Shown piece by piece: positions 14,697-25,257 of a stretch of DNA of 64,000 bases. The notes under the pieces are model-generated. The model did not search any database. It was not told the origin of the DNA and worked only from the letters and a program-made list of their open reading frames with translations. The position numbers and the translations under genes are program-made. Source of the DNA: Martelella alba (lineage in GTDB: Bacteria > Pseudomonadota > Alphaproteobacteria > Rhizobiales > Rhizobiaceae); the NCBI RefSeq assembly GCF_006516955.1, contig NZ_VHLG01000001.1, positions 1 to 64,000 of the forward strand, in the 5' to 3' direction. The first letter of the stretch is position 1; each line of letters starts with the position of its first letter.

Positions 14697-15983
14697 ATGA
14701 TGAGCGAGAAAGAGCCGGGATTTGCGACGCTTTCGATCCATGCGGGCGCAGCACCAGACCCGACAACCAATGCCCGGGCAACGCCGATCTACCAGACGAC
14801 ATCCTATGTTTTCAATGATTCCGATCATGCTGCGGCATTGTTCGGTCTGAAAGCTTTCGGCAATATCTATACCCGTATCATGAACCCGACCACAGCAGTG
14901 CTTGAGGAGCGCCTTGCCACGCTTGAGGGCGGTACGGCCGCCCTTGCTGTTGCTTCCGGTCATGCGGCGCAGTTCCTCACTTTTCATATGCTGATGCGGC
15001 CGGGCGATAATTTCGTTGCCGCCCGGAGGCTTTATGGCGGTTCTATCAACCAGTTCGGCCATTCCTTCGAGAATTTCGGCTGGCAGGTGCGCTGGGCCGA
15101 TCCCTTTGCGCCGGAAAGCTTTGCTGCCGAGATCGATGAGCGCACCCAGGCGATCTATATCGAAAGCCTTGCAAATCCTGCGGGCACCTTTGTCGATATC
15201 GAGGCGATAGCCAAGATCGCGCATGACCATGGGCTGCCGTTGATTGTCGACAACACCATGGCAACGCCTTACCTCACACGTCCGATTGCGCATGGCGCTG
15301 ACATCGTTGTGCATTCCCTCACCAAATTTCTTGGCGGCCATGGCAATTCCATGGGCGGTGTTCTCGTTGATGGTGGTACCTTCGACTGGTCCAAATCGGG
15401 CCGCTACCCGATGCTCAGCACGCCGCGCCCGGAATATGACGGACTGGTGCTGCATGAGGCCTTCGGAAACCTCGCTTTTGCGCTCGGCGCCCGGGTCTTG
15501 AGCCTGCGCGATCTCGGCCCGGCCATTTCCCCCTTCAATGCCTTCATGATTGCGACAGGCATCGAAACGCTGCCGCTTCGCATGCAGAAGCATTGCGACA
15601 ATGCGCTTGCCGTTGCCAAATGGCTGAAAACCCAGGAAAAGGTCGCCTGGGTCAGCTATCCGGGCCTTGAAGATGATGCCAATCACGCGCTGCAGCAGCG
15701 CTATGCGCCAAAGGGGGCAGGGGCGGTCTTCACCTTTGGTCTTGCCGGCGGCTTTGAAGCGGGCAAGACCTTTGTCGAAGGGGTCAAGCTGTTTTCGCAT
15801 CTGGCCAATATCGGTGATACGCGCTCACTGGTCATTCATCCTGCGTCAACCACCCATGCTCAGCTGACCGTCGAGCAGCAGATTGCTGCCGGCGCTGGCC
15901 CGGATGTGGTTCGCCTGTCAGTCGGCATCGAAGATGTCGAAGACATCATCGCAGATATTGAGCAGTCGCTATCCCGGTTGTAA
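14697..15983 (+). CDS. metY: O-acetylhomoserine sulfhydrylase
   Basis: The 428-residue PLP enzyme of the Cys/Met metabolism family makes homocysteine from O-acetylhomoserine and sulfide. Key parts are [27 protein letters not shown] at the N-terminus, the tyrosine/arginine region YTRIMNPT, the PLP lysine K210 in HSLTKFLGG, and the C-terminal [13 protein letters not shown] and [13 protein letters not shown]. The length fits MetY rather than MetZ or MetB (about 390). The start ATG at 14697 has an excellent AAGGAG site; a second ATG follows directly. I saw no SAM-II riboswitch upstream. Confidence 0.93.
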   Translation: MMSEKEPGFATLSIHAGAAPDPTTNARATPIYQTTSYVFNDSDHAAALFGLKAFGNIYTRIMNPTTAVLEERLATLEGGTAALAVASGHAAQFLTFHMLMRPGDNFVAARRLYGGSINQFGHSFENFGWQVRWADPFAPESFAAEIDERTQAIYIESLANPAGTFVDIEAIAKIAHDHGLPLIVDNTMATPYLTRPIAHGADIVVHSLTKFLGGHGNSMGGVLVDGGTFDWSKSGRYPMLSTPRPEYDGLVLHEAFGNLAFALGARVLSLRDLGPAISPFNAFMIATGIETLPLRMQKHCDNALAVAKWLKTQEKVAWVSYPGLEDDANHALQQRYAPKGAGAVFTFGLAGGFEAGKTFVEGVKLFSHLANIGDTRSLVIHPASTTHAQLTVEQQIAAGAGPDVVRLSVGIEDVEDIIADIEQSLSRL

Positions 15984-16018
15984 TTCCGCGGGGCGCCATG
16001 TCTGCCCGGTCTGACAGT

Positions 16019-16048
16019 GGCAATCCTGCCGAGAGGGGCAGGATTGCC
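16019..16048 (+). terminator. Hairpin after metY
   Basis: GGCAATCCTGCC (16019-16030) pairs perfectly with GGCAGGATTGCC (16037-16048) around a six-base loop. No T-tract follows, so it may act as an mRNA 3'-end stabiliser. Confidence 0.6.
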
Positions 16049-16183
16049 GTGAAATGGCGATTTTCGGCGAGGTGTTGCGCCCCGCTGATCACATTTGCCA
16101 TCATGCCTTAATTTCGTGCTCTTTATCCTGCATTCGCCAAAAGGTTGCGACAATAAAGATACACGAAAAAGGATCAGAGCAGC

Positions 16184-16453
16184 GTGGTACTGTTATTCCT
16201 GTTTTTTGTTGTGCTGGCTTTGGCAACGCCCTGCGTGGCGGCAGAAAAGCGCGAAGTCAGCAATGATCGGTCGATGCGGGCAAATGGTGCGGCGACTGTG
16301 CCTGGCGTGATCCCTGCAGCGCACAAGGCCGGTCAGCCGGTTTTGTGTGAACCTGGTACCGATCCGTCGGCGGACGGCCTGTTCTATCTGCCCGGAACGC
16401 AGCAGCGCTGTATTCCTGGTCCGATCGCACAGAAGGCGTTGCAGATGTACTGA
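16184..16453 (+). CDS. Small secreted hypothetical protein
   Basis: An 89-residue protein with a GTG start, a hydrophobic leader (VLLFLFFVVLALATPCVA, cleavage at about 20) and a mature region containing two cysteines (VLCEPG and QRCIPG). AAGGA lies about 10 bases upstream of the GTG. It is probably periplasmic. I do not recognise a family; the composition and leader support a real gene. Confidence 0.55.
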   Translation: MVLLFLFFVVLALATPCVAAEKREVSNDRSMRANGAATVPGVIPAAHKAGQPVLCEPGTDPSADGLFYLPGTQQRCIPGPIAQKALQMY

Positions 16454-16503
16454 AACTGCCGGCCGGCCGAAACGGCCGTCCGGTACGCAAGTGGAACTGT
16501 CGC

Positions 16504-17205
16504 TCAGCTGTTGAGGAGGATGTGCAGGAGCGGGGCGGTCAGGACATTGACAACGCCGACCAGCACCATAACCAGACCAGCCACAGAGCTTTCCTCAAGG
16601 CCTATTTCCGTAGCCTTCGCGACACCTGCGCCATGGGCGCCCATGCCGAAAAGCGCACCCCGTGCCATGGCAGATCGCAGCGGCAGAAAACGGATCAGGA
16701 AATCACCGATAATCGCCCCCGAAACCCCGGTAATGACCACGAAAACGGCGGTCAGGTCCGGAACGCCGCCGATATTCTGCGACACATTCATGGCGAAGGG
16801 GGTGCTGAGCGAACGGGGCAGAAGGCTCAGGCGCAGACTGCCATTGAGGCCGAGAAGGGTTGCAAGGCCCCAGGCAGAAAGAATGGCCATCGAACTGCCA
16901 ACGATGACACCGAACAGCAGGACCGGCCAGTAACGCCGGATTGTCTTCCACTGCTCAAAGATTGGCAGGGCGAAGGCAACCGTTGCCGGGCCCAGCAGCA
17001 GCACCAGCCAGTGTGTTGCGTGGATATAGCCGGCATAATTCTGCTTCAGTGCCAGCGCTAAAAGTATGAGCAGAACCGGTGCCAGCAGCAGCGGCGAGGT
17101 GAGCGGTGTCGGAAAGCGCCGGTAGATTCGTTTGGACAGCAGGTAGAACAGGATTGTTACGACCGACCAGAAGATGGTCACGATCATGGCTTCAAGAACG
17201 GGCAT
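16504..17205 (-). CDS. lrgB: LrgB/CidB family membrane protein
   Basis: The 233-residue inner-membrane protein has about six or seven hydrophobic helices. It carries the family's conserved SLLPRSLSTPFAMNVSQNIGGVPDLTAVFVVITG block and the GxGAHGAGVAKA motif. LrgB partners LrgA in a holin/antiholin-like system, linked in several bacteria to murein hydrolase control or to export of pyruvate or glycolate. The ATG at 17205 is preferred over an in-frame start nine codons upstream. Its start overlaps the end of lrgA by 14 bp, so the pair is translationally coupled. Confidence 0.9.
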   Translation of the reverse strand: MPVLEAMIVTIFWSVVTILFYLLSKRIYRRFPTPLTSPLLLAPVLLILLALALKQNYAGYIHATHWLVLLLGPATVAFALPIFEQWKTIRRYWPVLLFGVIVGSSMAILSAWGLATLLGLNGSLRLSLLPRSLSTPFAMNVSQNIGGVPDLTAVFVVITGVSGAIIGDFLIRFLPLRSAMARGALFGMGAHGAGVAKATEIGLEESSVAGLVMVLVGVVNVLTAPLLHILLNS

Positions 17206-17641
17206 GTCTTGCCTCGATGCGATGCATGACATTCAGGCCGAATTCGACGGCCAACGCCGTGCTGCCCATGACGACAACGATACCGCCAAAGATGACAGCC
17301 AAAATCTTCAGGCCCAGAAGGCCAAGAAATTCCGGATGATCAAGGATAGCCAGAACGGCCGGCACAAAGAATAGCAGCAGTTCGGCCAGAAACCAGCGTG
17401 CGCCGCGACTGATGCTCTGCGGCCTGAGATAGCCGCTCAGCAATGCCGCCAGTAGCGCAAACATGCCGATCACGCCGCCGGGAATGGCCAGACCGAAAAG
17501 GTTGGCAAGAGACTGCCCGGCAAACCAGATCGCACCGATCAGCACCAGTTGCCCGGCACGGCTGCCGCGAAGTTTGCGGCGCAGCATGACGGATGCTGCG
17601 TGAAATAATGTGGGGCTAGCGGGGGCAGTCAGGGCGACCAT
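17192..17641 (-). CDS. lrgA: LrgA/CidA family holin-like membrane protein
   Basis: The 149-residue protein has four predicted membrane helices and the CidA/LrgA core (QSLANLFGLAIPGGVIGMFALLAAL, LLFFVPAVLAILD). It starts at the ATG at 17641 (MVALTAPAS); eight further in-frame codons upstream are not conserved. It is the first gene of an lrgA-lrgB operon divergent from a LysR regulator, the arrangement seen for cidR-type control. Confidence 0.88.
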   Translation of the reverse strand: MVALTAPASPTLFHAASVMLRRKLRGSRAGQLVLIGAIWFAGQSLANLFGLAIPGGVIGMFALLAALLSGYLRPQSISRGARWFLAELLLFFVPAVLAILDHPEFLGLLGLKILAVIFGGIVVVMGSTALAVEFGLNVMHRIEARHARS

Positions 17642-17716
17642 GTTGTGTTCCTTTCGTCGCCGCAAGATATAAGAAGTTTCATTGTATTCTCAAAGTGAAT
17701 TGATTTCATTTAGGAT

Positions 17717-17731
17717 ATTCCATATTGGAAT
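17717..17731. promoter_or_regulatory. Probable LysR operator ATTCCA-TAT-TGGAAT
   Basis: A perfect inverted repeat with 6-bp arms and a 3-bp spacer has the T-N11-A form recognised by LysR regulators. It sits in the lrgA/lysR divergent region, ending four bases before the regulator's ATG, so it could serve for autorepression as well as lrgAB control. Confidence 0.6.
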
Positions 17732-17735
17732 GTAG

Positions 17736-18647
17736 ATGGAACTCAGAACCCTTCGCATCTTCGTCGCAGTTGTCCGCCATGGTGGCTTTTCGCAGGCCGC
17801 CAAGCATGTTTTCGTCACCCAGTCAGCCGTCTCGAAGGCGGTTCGTCAGCTGGAAGATGAGCTTGGTCTGGCGCTGATCGACCGGCAGGCACCAGGCGTT
17901 CAGCTAACCGATGCGGGCCGCGTTGTCTTTGCGCGAGCGCAACAGCTTCTGGCCCAGCGCGACGATCTGGTAACCGAACTCGATGAGCTGAAGGGCGTGC
18001 GGCGCGGACAGCTTACCCTCGGCCTGCCGCCGATTGGCAGCGACGCACTCTTCGCGCCGATCTTTGCCGCTTATCGTTCGCGCTATCCTGACATTGAGGT
18101 CAGCCTGTTCGAGCATGGCTCGCGCAGGCTGGAGGAACTGGTGACAACCGGTGAGCTTGAACTCGGCGCTTCGCTTCTGCCGTTTTCCGGCGCCTTTGAC
18201 TGGCAGGATGTGATTGCTGAGCCGCTTGACGTGATCCTGCGCGAGGATCATCCTCTGGCCAATCAGAAAAATATCAGTTTATCAGAGATTTCTAGTGAAG
18301 CTTTTATCCTGTTTGACAGCGGATTTGCCCTCAATCCAATCATTCTTGAAGGGTGCCGTGCGGCCGGTTTCCGGCCCAACGTGGCCGCACGCTCAAGTCA
18401 GATCAACTTCATTGTCGAACTGGTCGGCGCCGGGCTGGGGATCGGCTTTCTGCCGCGCCTGATCGCCAGTCAGCGCGTGCGACCCGGTGTGCGGCATGTT
18501 ACGCTTGAGGATCCGGGCATGGAATGGCACATGGCCTTCATCTGGCGGCGTGGAGGCTATCTGTCTTTTGCGGCCAAGGCCTGGCTTGATCTTGCGGCCG
18601 AACTGCGTGGAAAAGCCGCAGGACGGCGAGCGGACAGAGCGCCTTGA
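17736..18647 (+). CDS. LysR-family transcriptional regulator (CidR-like)
   Basis: The 303-residue protein has an N-terminal winged helix-turn-helix (1-60, RIFVAVVRHGGFSQAAKHVFVTQSAVSKAVRQLE) and a C-terminal effector domain (about 90-290). It is divergent from lrgAB across a 94-bp region that contains a T-N11-A palindrome, so lrgAB is the likely target. No good Shine-Dalgarno sequence is visible before the ATG at 17736; the palindrome occupies that place. The effector is unknown; acetate or pyruvate would fit CidR analogues (inference). Confidence 0.9.
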   Translation: MELRTLRIFVAVVRHGGFSQAAKHVFVTQSAVSKAVRQLEDELGLALIDRQAPGVQLTDAGRVVFARAQQLLAQRDDLVTELDELKGVRRGQLTLGLPPIGSDALFAPIFAAYRSRYPDIEVSLFEHGSRRLEELVTTGELELGASLLPFSGAFDWQDVIAEPLDVILREDHPLANQKNISLSEISSEAFILFDSGFALNPIILEGCRAAGFRPNVAARSSQINFIVELVGAGLGIGFLPRLIASQRVRPGVRHVTLEDPGMEWHMAFIWRRGGYLSFAAKAWLDLAAELRGKAAGRRADRAP

Positions 18648-18764
18648 AATATCGGCCTGACATTGGAGCGCTTTTCGATCTGAATGAATCAGATCGGCGC
18701 TCAATTCTGTGGTCTTTGCAGCGTGATCCTGTCAATCCTTGCTTCGTTCCGCCGGGATCAAGCT

Positions 18765-19949
18765 CTAGCTGGCGGCTTCCACCACGGAAAAGGCAGGGGC
18801 CGTATAATCCGGCAACTGAACCGAGCGATTCCGGCCGGTGGTCTTGGCTGTGTAGAGTGCCTTGTCGGCCCTGGTGACCATTTTGTCGAGCACTGTTTTG
18901 CTGCTGTCACCGACCGCAAGACCGATGCTTACGCTCATTGTGACCTTGCGCTCATCAAGTTCCAGCGGGCTGGTGTTGACGGCGGTGCGGATTCGCTCGG
19001 CGATTTCGAAAGCATCACTGTCATGCTTGACCCGGGCGAGAATCGTGAATTCCTCACCGCCGGTTCGCCCGAGAATATCTTCACTGCGCAGGCAATCTCG
19101 GACAATATCGGTAAAATGCTGCAATGCCAGATCGCCGGTGTGGTGCCCGAGCGCATCGTTGATCTGCTTGAAGTGGTCGAGATCAAGGGCGAAATAGGCG
19201 ATTCTGGCTGGCCGGGCATCCTTGCCGAAAAGCCGGTCCGTGGCGTCATCAATGCCGCGCCGGTTCAGTGTGCCGGTCAGGGGATCGGTACTGGCGAGAC
19301 GTTGCAGTTCGGTCTGGAACTTGCTCATCGCCAGGGCGACGGAAAGGAAGGCCTTGGCCGTGAAGACGAGGAAGGAGCTGACGATGAATATAGTGATCGT
19401 CATGCTCGAGATGGTGGCCTGGAACGGGGCGGCACTGATTCTCTGTATGGCAATCATCTGACAGATGCCCTCAACGGCAAAAATGGCAGCGAGGGCGAGC
19501 TGAAGGCGCCGGTTGCCGACAGCGGGCACCCGCCGGAGGAGGGCAATGGCAACAAAAGCGCAAAGGATGACATCCGCGCTAGCGAAAGCGAGCAGATTGG
19601 CCGCAGGAAGCCTCCCTGCTAGCAGGGCCATCATCAGCGCCCAGACGAACATTGAAGCCGCCGCCGCGATACGGGCGCGCAAGCCGCAGAGCGAAACTAT
19701 CGCCATTGCGATCAGGATATTGGCAAGGGACAGAAGGCCAAAGGACAGGGCGCCTGTGCCTGTGACATTGATCGCGTTTGTCATCACGATGCCGGCAAGT
19801 CCGATGCCCTTGATCAGAAGTCCAGTCGTCCACCAGGCGATATAGGGGCGTTCCCGCCTGCCGAGCGCAATTGGCAGAAGCAGGGCCGCCATTAAAAAGC
19901 AGTCAGCCGCCCAGGCGATGAGCGCGGTTGAATTGTCAAATAGATGCAC
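18765..19949 (-). CDS. Membrane-bound diguanylate cyclase (GGDEF)
   Basis: The 394-residue protein has an N-terminal membrane sensor region with about six hydrophobic helices (about 5-205) and a C-terminal GGDEF domain (about 220-385). The active site reads GGEEF, with RSED placed five residues before it. That matches the RxxD inhibitory site, so the enzyme should make cyclic di-GMP and be product-inhibited. The sensory region has no named domain that I can see. It stands alone, convergent with the LysR gene. The target process (motility, adhesion) is unknown. Confidence 0.92.
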   Translation of the reverse strand: MHLFDNSTALIAWAADCFLMAALLLPIALGRRERPYIAWWTTGLLIKGIGLAGIVMTNAINVTGTGALSFGLLSLANILIAMAIVSLCGLRARIAAAASMFVWALMMALLAGRLPAANLLAFASADVILCAFVAIALLRRVPAVGNRRLQLALAAIFAVEGICQMIAIQRISAAPFQATISSMTITIFIVSSFLVFTAKAFLSVALAMSKFQTELQRLASTDPLTGTLNRRGIDDATDRLFGKDARPARIAYFALDLDHFKQINDALGHHTGDLALQHFTDIVRDCLRSEDILGRTGGEEFTILARVKHDSDAFEIAERIRTAVNTSPLELDERKVTMSVSIGLAVGDSSKTVLDKMVTRADKALYTAKTTGRNRSVQLPDYTAPAFSVVEAAS

Positions 19950-20286
19950 GCCTGGCTCCTCGGTTGCAGCGAGCGTTTCACAAATCTAATAGCTTGGCAG
20001 TGAGGGTTGCTCAAAGGTGAATACAACCGTCTTTGCTGATAAACCGATTTTAAATTCAATTTTATATATTATTGTTGCGAAATTACAACCATAGAGGGTC
20101 TCGGTTTCGGGGGTATTGGGAAGGCAAGCGAATCGCTGGACCATTTTTTGCCGGTAGAGCCTGCCAAATGAAGGGTCGCGTGCCAATCCGTCAGGCTATG
20201 TCTTGAAGTGACAGGCACCGGCGCTCTATGTAAAAGGGGAATTGAGTGAATCGGACGGTTCCGGCGTCGCCGGAAAAAGGATGGAC
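19950..20286. other. Divergent intergenic region between the GGDEF gene and clpP
   Basis: A 337-bp region, AT-rich around 20035-20095, that holds the promoters of both genes. The clpP heat-shock-like promoter at 20202-20231 is listed separately. A short minus-strand open frame at 19986-20186 shows no coding features. Confidence 0.5.
20202..20231 (+). promoter_or_regulatory. RpoH-like promoter of clpP
   Basis: CTTGAA (20202-20207) and CTATGT (20226-20231) are separated by 18 bp, resembling rhizobial sigma-32 promoters (CTTGAA … CTATNT). Transcription would begin near 20238, inside which the ATG at 20287 is well placed. Confidence 0.5.
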
Positions 20287-20916
20287 ATGAAAAATCCCGT
20301 AGATACCGCTATGGCCCTGGTTCCCATGGTTGTCGAGCAGACCAATCGTGGCGAACGTTCCTACGACATTTATTCGCGCCTGCTGAAAGAGAGAATTATC
20401 TTTCTCACCGGTCCGGTCGAAGACCAGATTGCTTCTCTGGTCTGCGCGCAGCTCCTGTTTCTCGAGGCCGAGAATCCGAAAAAGGAGATCGCCCTTTACA
20501 TCAACTCACCGGGTGGCGTCGTGACGGCCGGAATGGCGATTTACGATACGATGCAGTTCATTCGTCCGGCCGTATCGACCCTTTGCATCGGTCAGGCTGC
20601 CTCCATGGGGTCACTGCTTCTGGCGGCTGGCGACAAGGGCATGCGTTTTGCAACGCCGAACGCGCGGATCATGGTTCATCAGCCTTCCGGCGGATTCCAG
20701 GGCCAGGCGTCAGACATCGAGCGTCATGCGCGTGACATTCTGAAAATGAAGCGCCGCCTGAACGAGGTCTATGTAAAGCATTGTGGCCAGAGCTATGAGG
20801 AAGTTGAAAAGACCCTCGACAGGGACCATTTCATGGATCCCGACGAGGCGCGCGACTGGGGAATCATCGACAAGGTGATGACTTCGCGCTCCGAAGTTGA
20901 AAATACGGCGTCCTGA
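20287..20916 (+). CDS. clpP: ATP-dependent Clp protease proteolytic subunit ClpP
   Basis: The 209-residue serine peptidase forms the tetradecameric proteolytic chamber used with ClpX and ClpA. The catalytic triad is S106 (GQAASMGS), H131 (MVHQPSGG) and D180 (LDRDHFMD). The ATG at 20287 has AAGGA five bases upstream and matches the family N-terminus ([18 protein letters not shown]). The ATG six bases earlier overlaps the ribosome site, and an in-frame TTG at 20242 is too close to the predicted transcription start. clpX follows after 329 bp. Confidence 0.97.
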   Translation: MKNPVDTAMALVPMVVEQTNRGERSYDIYSRLLKERIIFLTGPVEDQIASLVCAQLLFLEAENPKKEIALYINSPGGVVTAGMAIYDTMQFIRPAVSTLCIGQAASMGSLLLAAGDKGMRFATPNARIMVHQPSGGFQGQASDIERHARDILKMKRRLNEVYVKHCGQSYEEVEKTLDRDHFMDPDEARDWGIIDKVMTSRSEVENTAS

Positions 20917-21245
20917 TTTTGGCGGGCACCTGGATGTGGATGCTTTGCCATTCACCCGGGTGCACCTGCCGGACGACGAAAATGACCGCTGCACATAATT
21001 GTGTACGGTTTTGGGTTTAATCGCGTCATGAACTGATTATTAGTATTGACAGTTCAGGCTCGATATCGAGTCCTAGAGACGGAAGCGGTTGATCGGCGCA
21101 GCTGATTATTCGTAACGTTTGTGTCTTTGGACGAATTGTCTGTTGCGCAGGGTCGTGCACTTTCCGGTAAACGGAAAAAGGCGGGGCAGGCGGTTAAGAA
21201 GAATTCCGTTCCGGTTAAGGAGCGACGTGCTGGAAGGAAGTGATT
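20917..21245. other. Intergenic region between clpP and clpX
   Basis: A 329-bp region with no gene. It holds a perfect 12-bp palindrome, CTCGATATCGAG (21059-21070), and presumably a separate clpX promoter. I see no clear terminator for clpP. Confidence 0.45.
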
Positions 21246-22523
21246 ATGAGCAAAGTCAGCGGTAGCGGCGGCGGTGACTCCAAGAATACGCTCTATTGTT
21301 CGTTCTGCGGCAAGAGTCAGCATGAAGTCCGCAAACTGATCGCTGGGCCGACGGTTTTCATCTGCGATGAATGTGTCGAGCTGTGTATGGATATCATCCG
21401 CGAGGAAAACAAGACCTCGATGGTGAAGTCCCGCGATGGTGTGCCGACGCCGCAGGAGATCATGGGCGTTCTGGATGAATATGTCATCGGTCAGGGACAG
21501 GCCAAGCGCATTCTCTCCGTGGCCGTACACAACCATTACAAGCGCCTGGCGCATGCCTCCAAGGGCAATGATATCGAACTGGCGAAATCCAATATTCTGC
21601 TGGTCGGTCCGACAGGCTGTGGCAAGACCTATCTTGCCCAGACGCTGGCGCGGATCATCGATGTTCCCTTCACCATGGCGGATGCCACGACGCTGACCGA
21701 AGCCGGTTATGTCGGTGAGGATGTCGAAAACATCATTCTGAAGCTGCTTCAGGCTGCTGATTACAATGTTGAACGCGCCCAGCGCGGCATTGTCTATATC
21801 GATGAGGTCGACAAGATCTCGCGCAAATCCGACAATCCGTCGATCACGCGCGATGTGTCGGGCGAGGGCGTGCAGCAGGCGCTTTTGAAGATCATGGAAG
21901 GCACGGTGGCCTCTGTCCCGCCGCAGGGCGGTCGCAAACATCCGCAGCAGGAATTCCTGCAGGTGGATACGACCAATATCCTGTTTCTGTGCGGCGGTGC
22001 TTTCGCCGGGCTGGACAAGATCATCTCCGCGCGCGGCGAAAAGACTTCGATCGGCTTCGGCGCTTCGGTATCGGCCCCCGATGACCGGCGTGTCGGCGAT
22101 GTGCTGCGTGATCTCGAGCCCGAGGATCTGGTGAAATTCGGTCTTATTCCGGAATTCATCGGCCGTCTGCCGGTGATCGCGACGCTTGAGGATCTCGATG
22201 AGGATGCCCTGATCCAGATCCTGACAGAGCCGAAGAACGCCCTGATCAAGCAGTATCAGCGCCTGTTCGAGATGGAAGATGTCGAACTGACATTCCATGA
22301 GGATGCGCTGCGTGCGATTGCAGCACGGGCGATTGAACGCAAGACCGGTGCACGTGGTCTGCGCTCGATCATGGAGAAGATCCTGCTCGACACCATGTTC
22401 GAGCTGCCGACGCTGAAGGGTGTGCGTGAGGTGGTGATCTCGGACGAGGTCGTGGCGGGCACATCCCGCCCGCTCTACATCTATGCGAACCGGCCCGATG
22501 ACAAGGCCAATGCTTCGGCCTGA
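21246..22523 (+). CDS. clpX: ATP-dependent Clp protease ATP-binding subunit ClpX
   Basis: The 425-residue AAA+ unfoldase feeds substrates to ClpP. An N-terminal zinc-binding domain has four cysteines (YCSFCGKS and CDECVELC, about 14-42). The Walker A motif is GPTGCGKT and Walker B is [10 protein letters not shown]. Sensor-2 and the IGF-type ClpP-binding loop (SIGFGA) are present. The ATG at 21246 is preferred to an in-frame GTG two codons upstream; GGAAGTGATT precedes it. In alphaproteobacteria ClpXP also degrades cell-cycle regulators. Confidence 0.98.
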   Translation: MSKVSGSGGGDSKNTLYCSFCGKSQHEVRKLIAGPTVFICDECVELCMDIIREENKTSMVKSRDGVPTPQEIMGVLDEYVIGQGQAKRILSVAVHNHYKRLAHASKGNDIELAKSNILLVGPTGCGKTYLAQTLARIIDVPFTMADATTLTEAGYVGEDVENIILKLLQAADYNVERAQRGIVYIDEVDKISRKSDNPSITRDVSGEGVQQALLKIMEGTVASVPPQGGRKHPQQEFLQVDTTNILFLCGGAFAGLDKIISARGEKTSIGFGASVSAPDDRRVGDVLRDLEPEDLVKFGLIPEFIGRLPVIATLEDLDEDALIQILTEPKNALIKQYQRLFEMEDVELTFHEDALRAIAARAIERKTGARGLRSIMEKILLDTMFELPTLKGVREVVISDEVVAGTSRPLYIYANRPDDKANASA

Positions 22524-22544
22524 GGCTGGAGCTTAAGAGCTGTC

Positions 22545-22584
22545 GGGCCGGGCGCAGTGGCAACACGGGCGTCCGGCCCTTTTC
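22545..22584 (+). terminator. Probable terminator after clpX
   Basis: GGGCCGG (22545-22551) pairs with CCGGCCC (22573-22579), followed by TTTTCGTTTT. The loop is long (21 bases), with possible inner pairing. Confidence 0.65.
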
Positions 22585-22765
22585 GTTTTGGGCATTACGC
22601 TTTCGATCGATGATGATTGAGTTCGGATAGCAGGAAAACGCAGCGTAATATTGAAATGCGCCTTCCTAAGCTCCACTTGTTTCGTCACAGGCATATAAAA
22701 TATTGATCGGCATCCTCCCGCTGGTCCCCCGGTTTTCCGCCGGGTGAGTGAAAAGGAACAAATAT

Positions 22766-25183
22766 ATGACGCAGAACACGCCCGCAGCGACGCGCGCTGC
22801 TTTCCCGGTGTTGCCCTTGCGTGACATTGTGGTTTTCCCGCACATGATCGTGCCGCTTTTTGTCGGCCGCGAGAAGTCCATCCGGGCGCTTGAGGAGGTC
22901 ATGGCTTCCGACAAGCAGATCATGCTGATCACGCAGGTCAATGCCAGTGATGATGATCCCTCGCCGGAAAACCTCTTTCGCGTCGGCACGATCGCCAATG
23001 TCCTGCAGCTGCTGAAGCTTCCCGACGGCACCGTCAAGGTTCTGGTCGAAGGCAAGGCCCGCGCTGCGGTCGAGGAGATCACCGCGCATAAGGACTATTA
23101 CGAGGCCCAGGCCGAGGTTCTGGCCGAGCCGGAAGAGGATGCGGTCGAGATCGAGGCGTTGTCGCGCTCCGTGGTTTCCGAGTTCGAAAACTACGTCAAG
23201 CTCAACAAGAAGGTCTCGCCCGAAGTTGTCGGTGCTGCCGGTCAGATCGAGGATTATTCCAAGCTCGCTGATACGGTTGCCTCGCATCTCTCGATCAAGC
23301 TGACTGAAAAGCAGGAAATGCTGGAAACCACCAGCGTCAAGGAGCGGCTTGAAAAGGCGCTCGGCTTCATGGAAGGCGAAATTTCGGTTCTGCAGGTTGA
23401 AAAGCGCATCCGCACCCGCGTCAAGCGGCAGATGGAGAAGACCCAGCGCGAATATTACCTCAATGAGCAGATGAAGGCGATCCAGAAGGAACTCGGCGAG
23501 GGCGAGGACGGCCGCGACGAGATGGCCGAACTGGAAGATCGCATCAAGAAGACCAAGCTGACCAAGGAGGCCCGCGAAAAGGCCGATGCCGAGGTCAAGA
23601 AGCTGCGCAATATGAGCCCGATGTCCGCCGAGGCGACGGTTGTGCGCAATTACCTCGACTGGCTGGTCGGCCTGCCGTGGAGCCGCAAGTCCAAGATCAA
23701 GACCGATCTGAAAATGGCCGAGAAGATCCTCGACGAGGATCATTTCGGGCTGGACAAGGTCAAGGAACGGGTCGTCGAATATCTGGCGGTCCAGGCGCGC
23801 GCCAAGAAGATCAAGGGACCTATCCTCTGCCTCGTCGGCCCGCCCGGCGTCGGCAAGACCTCGCTTGCCCGCTCGATCGCCAAGGCGACCGGCCGCGAAT
23901 ATGTGCGCATGGCCCTTGGCGGTGTGCGTGACGAGGCGGAGATCCGTGGTCATCGCCGCACCTATATCGGCTCCATGCCTGGTAAGATCGTTCAGTCGAT
24001 GAAGAAGGTCGGCAAGAATAATCCGCTGTTCCTGCTCGACGAGATCGACAAGATGGGCGCCGATTTCCGCGGTGATCCGTCTTCGGCCCTGCTTGAGGTG
24101 CTGGATCCGGAACAGAACTCGACCTTCATGGATCACTATCTTGAGGTCGAATATGATCTGTCCAATGTGATGTTCATCACCACGGCCAACACGCTGAACA
24201 TTCCGGCGCCGCTGATGGACCGCATGGAAATCATCCGTATTGCCGGCTACACCGAAGAGGAAAAGCTGGAGATCGCCAAGCGGCACCTTCTGCCCAAGGC
24301 GATCGAGGAACATGCGTTGAAGCCGGAGGAATTCTCTGTCTCCGACGCTGCCCTGATGCGGATCATTCAGCAATATACCCGCGAGGCCGGTGTCCGTTCC
24401 TTCGAGCGTGAGCTGATGAAGCTGGCGCGCAAAGCCGTGACTGAAATCGTCAAGGGCGATCGCACCTCCGTCGGTGTGACGGCGGACAACCTTGAGGATT
24501 ATCTCGGCGTTCAGCGCTTCCGCCATGGCGAGGCCGAAGGCGAAGATCAGATCGGTGTCGTAACCGGTCTGGCCTGGACCGAGGTTGGTGGCGAATTGCT
24601 GACCATTGAAGGCGTGATGATGCCGGGTAAGGGTCGCATGACCGTAACTGGTAACTTACGAGATGTGATGAAGGAATCGATTTCGGCAGCGGCTTCCTAT
24701 GTCCGTTCGCGCGCGGTTGATTTCGGCATCAAGCCGCCGGTCTTCGACAAGACGGATATCCATGTGCACGTGCCGGAAGGGGCAACCCCGAAGGACGGAC
24801 CGTCGGCCGGTGTCGCCATGACCACGGCGATTGTCTCGATCATGACCGGCATTCCGGTCAACAAGGACGTGGCGATGACGGGTGAGATCACCCTGCGCGG
24901 CCGCGTCCTGCCGATTGGCGGGCTGAAGGAGAAGCTTCTGGCAGCGTTGCGCGGCGGCATCAAGAAGGTGCTCATTCCGGAGGAGAACGCCAAGGATCTG
25001 GCAGACATTCCGGATAATGTGAAGAACGGCATGGAGATCATTCCTGTCAGCCGGATTGGCGAGGTTCTTCAGCATGCATTGACCCGGATGCCGGAGCCGA
25101 TCGAGTGGGATGCAGCAGCCGAAGCGGCAGCGATTTCCGCCAAGGATGCGGAGGATGATTCCTCCAAGACCATGCCGCACTGA
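22766..25183 (+). CDS. lon: ATP-dependent Lon protease
   Basis: The 805-residue cytoplasmic protease degrades misfolded and regulatory proteins. It has an N-terminal LON substrate-binding domain (about 15-210), an AAA+ domain with Walker [10 protein letters not shown], and a C-terminal serine-lysine protease domain with S680 (DGPSAG) and K723 (GGLKEK). The ATG at 22766 has AAGGA nine bases upstream; the in-frame GTG at 22748 is less likely. The order clpP-clpX-lon-hupB is conserved across many proteobacteria. Confidence 0.98.
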   Translation: MTQNTPAATRAAFPVLPLRDIVVFPHMIVPLFVGREKSIRALEEVMASDKQIMLITQVNASDDDPSPENLFRVGTIANVLQLLKLPDGTVKVLVEGKARAAVEEITAHKDYYEAQAEVLAEPEEDAVEIEALSRSVVSEFENYVKLNKKVSPEVVGAAGQIEDYSKLADTVASHLSIKLTEKQEMLETTSVKERLEKALGFMEGEISVLQVEKRIRTRVKRQMEKTQREYYLNEQMKAIQKELGEGEDGRDEMAELEDRIKKTKLTKEAREKADAEVKKLRNMSPMSAEATVVRNYLDWLVGLPWSRKSKIKTDLKMAEKILDEDHFGLDKVKERVVEYLAVQARAKKIKGPILCLVGPPGVGKTSLARSIAKATGREYVRMALGGVRDEAEIRGHRRTYIGSMPGKIVQSMKKVGKNNPLFLLDEIDKMGADFRGDPSSALLEVLDPEQNSTFMDHYLEVEYDLSNVMFITTANTLNIPAPLMDRMEIIRIAGYTEEEKLEIAKRHLLPKAIEEHALKPEEFSVSDAALMRIIQQYTREAGVRSFERELMKLARKAVTEIVKGDRTSVGVTADNLEDYLGVQRFRHGEAEGEDQIGVVTGLAWTEVGGELLTIEGVMMPGKGRMTVTGNLRDVMKESISAAASYVRSRAVDFGIKPPVFDKTDIHVHVPEGATPKDGPSAGVAMTTAIVSIMTGIPVNKDVAMTGEITLRGRVLPIGGLKEKLLAALRGGIKKVLIPEENAKDLADIPDNVKNGMEIIPVSRIGEVLQHALTRMPEPIEWDAAAEAAAISAKDAEDDSSKTMPH

Positions 25184-25226
25184 TGCCGTAATTGGCCTGT
25201 TTTTCAGCAGTGTTGTGGAAAATGAT

Positions 25227-25257
25227 GGAAAAGGCCGGTCATTCGCCGGCCTTTTCC
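25227..25257 (+). terminator. Terminator after lon
   Basis: A perfect 12-bp stem GGAAAAGGCCGG / CCGGCCTTTTCC with a seven-base loop lies 43 bp after the lon stop codon. Confidence 0.8.

Noticed and set aside
14556-15800. Long minus-strand open frame continuous with the DUF6455 gene
   Set aside because: It is antisense to metY, whose reading frame has full family similarity. Only the last 127 codons (14172-14555), which have their own ribosome site and cysteine motif, look real.
19986-20186. 66-codon minus-strand open frame upstream of clpP
   Set aside because: No ribosome site and no domain; it overlaps the AT-rich promoter region of clpP and the GGDEF gene.
22685-24526. 613-codon minus-strand open frame inside lon
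   Set aside because: Shadow frame of lon with low-complexity Leu/Asp/Gly/Arg composition; no start context or domain.
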